NCBI GenBank assembly: GCA_044340025.1
Contig: JBIIUJ010000150.1
Location: 1-5,697 of the forward strand
DNA length: 5,697 nt
Reading direction: 5' to 3'
From: JBIIUJ01 sp044340025
GTDB lineage: Bacteria > Pseudomonadota > Alphaproteobacteria > Caulobacterales > Aquidulcibacteraceae
Part shown: piece by piece, positions 5,400-5,697 of the stretch
Position numbering within the stretch: position 1 is the stretch's first letter
Layout of the letters: each line of letters starts with the position of its first letter
The notes under the pieces: model-generated
Seen by the model: only the letters and a program-made list of their open reading frames with translations
Told to the model about the DNA's origin: nothing
The model's database searches: none
Translations under genes and position numbers: made by a program

Positions 5400-5408
5400 G
5401 ACGCCGCC
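5391..5408. terminator. Possible bidirectional hairpin across the shared nnrD/clpX stop codons
   Basis: GGCGGC at 5391-5396 pairs perfectly with GCCGCC at 5403-5408 around a 6-nt loop (5397-5402). All six pairs are G:C, and the structure forms on either strand. It is the only sizeable hairpin noticed at this convergent junction, so it may help end both transcripts. There is no U-tract on either side and the stem is short, so it is at best a weak or atypical intrinsic terminator. Short GC inverted repeats are also common by chance in this composition. Confidence 0.3.
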
Positions 5409-5697
5409 GGCTGCTGCTGCTCGTCTGGCCGCTCGACATAGATCAACAGCGGCTTGGCGCGGCCTTCAGCCACCTCGCCATTGATCACGGTCTCTTCCAC
5501 GCCGCGGAAGCTTGGCAAATCAAACATCGTGTCGAGCAGGATGCCTTCCATGATCGACCGCAGTCCGCGTGCGCCGGTCTTGCGCTGGATCGCCTTGCGC
5601 GCGATCGCCGACAGGGCCTCGGCGGTGAAGGTGAGCTTCACGCCCTCCATCTCGAACAGGCGCTGATACTGCTTGACGAGGGCGTTGCGCGGCTCGG
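5396..5697 (-). CDS. clpX: ATP-dependent Clp protease ATP-binding subunit ClpX, C-terminal part (partial)
   Basis: The frame enters from the right edge and supplies the last 99 residues of ClpX plus its stop. ClpX is the hexameric AAA+ unfoldase that feeds substrates to ClpP in the cytoplasm. Visible landmarks are EPRNALVKQYQRLFEMEGV at the start, the sensor-2 box RKTGARGLRS, LLDTMFDLPS, and KPLLIY near the C-terminus, all in the order and spacing of E. coli ClpX. The AAA+ Walker motifs and zinc-binding domain lie outside the window. The tail after LLIY is short, acidic and Gln-rich, ending in Ser, which is normal variation. The TAG stop interlocks with that of nnrD on the opposite strand, so no intergenic space remains. 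The gene usually found after clpX, lon, is not in this position. Confidence 0.96.
   Translation of the reverse strand, partial: EPRNALVKQYQRLFEMEGVKLTFTAEALSAIARKAIQRKTGARGLRSIMEGILLDTMFDLPSFRGVEETVINGEVAEGRAKPLLIYVERPDEQQQPAAS

Noticed and set aside
1..5697. A new defence, mobile or secondary-metabolite system
   Set aside because: Every long gene is a recognisable metabolic or housekeeping family. There are no transposase, integrase, toxin-antitoxin, reverse transcriptase, nuclease or CRISPR signatures, and no compositional break was apparent.

Overview
The window is a GC-rich (roughly two-thirds G+C by eye), densely packed bacterial chromosomal segment with ordinary housekeeping and metabolic genes. 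Codon use, the ClpX C-terminus and the style of the NAD(P)HX repair protein suggest an alphaproteobacterium, perhaps near Caulobacterales/Maricaulales. That placement is an impression from protein sequence, not a measured one. I see no tRNA, rRNA, CRISPR array, insertion sequence, phage gene or integration site.

Layout. The left part (1-3311) is a minus-strand series read from right to left. It holds a membrane-anchored SAM-dependent methyltransferase (2370-3311), a single-chain Alg14-Alg13/PssD-PssE-type glycosyltransferase (1275-2282), an iron-dependent alcohol dehydrogenase closely resembling 4-hydroxybutyrate dehydrogenase (78-1211), and the first 22 codons of a further gene (1-68) that leaves the window. 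Gaps are 87, 63 and 9 nt with no convincing terminator, so the series could be one transcription unit. The last junction is very tight, with the Shine-Dalgarno sequence of the partial gene overlapping the dehydrogenase stop codon.

A 121-bp intergenic region (3312-3432) separates this series from a plus-strand pair: a small histidine phosphatase (3433-3972), coupled by a 4-bp ATGA overlap to the bifunctional NAD(P)H-hydrate epimerase/dehydratase (3969-5399). The C-terminal 99 codons of clpX enter from the right on the minus strand (5396-5697). The stop codons of nnrD and clpX interlock in one CTAG tetranucleotide, which sits at the loop edge of a 6-bp all-G:C hairpin.

How the genes work together. 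The phosphatase and the NAD(P)HX repair enzyme are almost certainly co-translated, but their functional link is unknown. The minus-strand genes share no obvious pathway. I found no clear new defence, mobile or signalling system. The points most worth a second look are the topology and C-terminal beta-rich domain of the methyltransferase, the fused glycosyltransferase without its usual N-terminal membrane anchor, and the compact shared-stop junction between nnrD and clpX.
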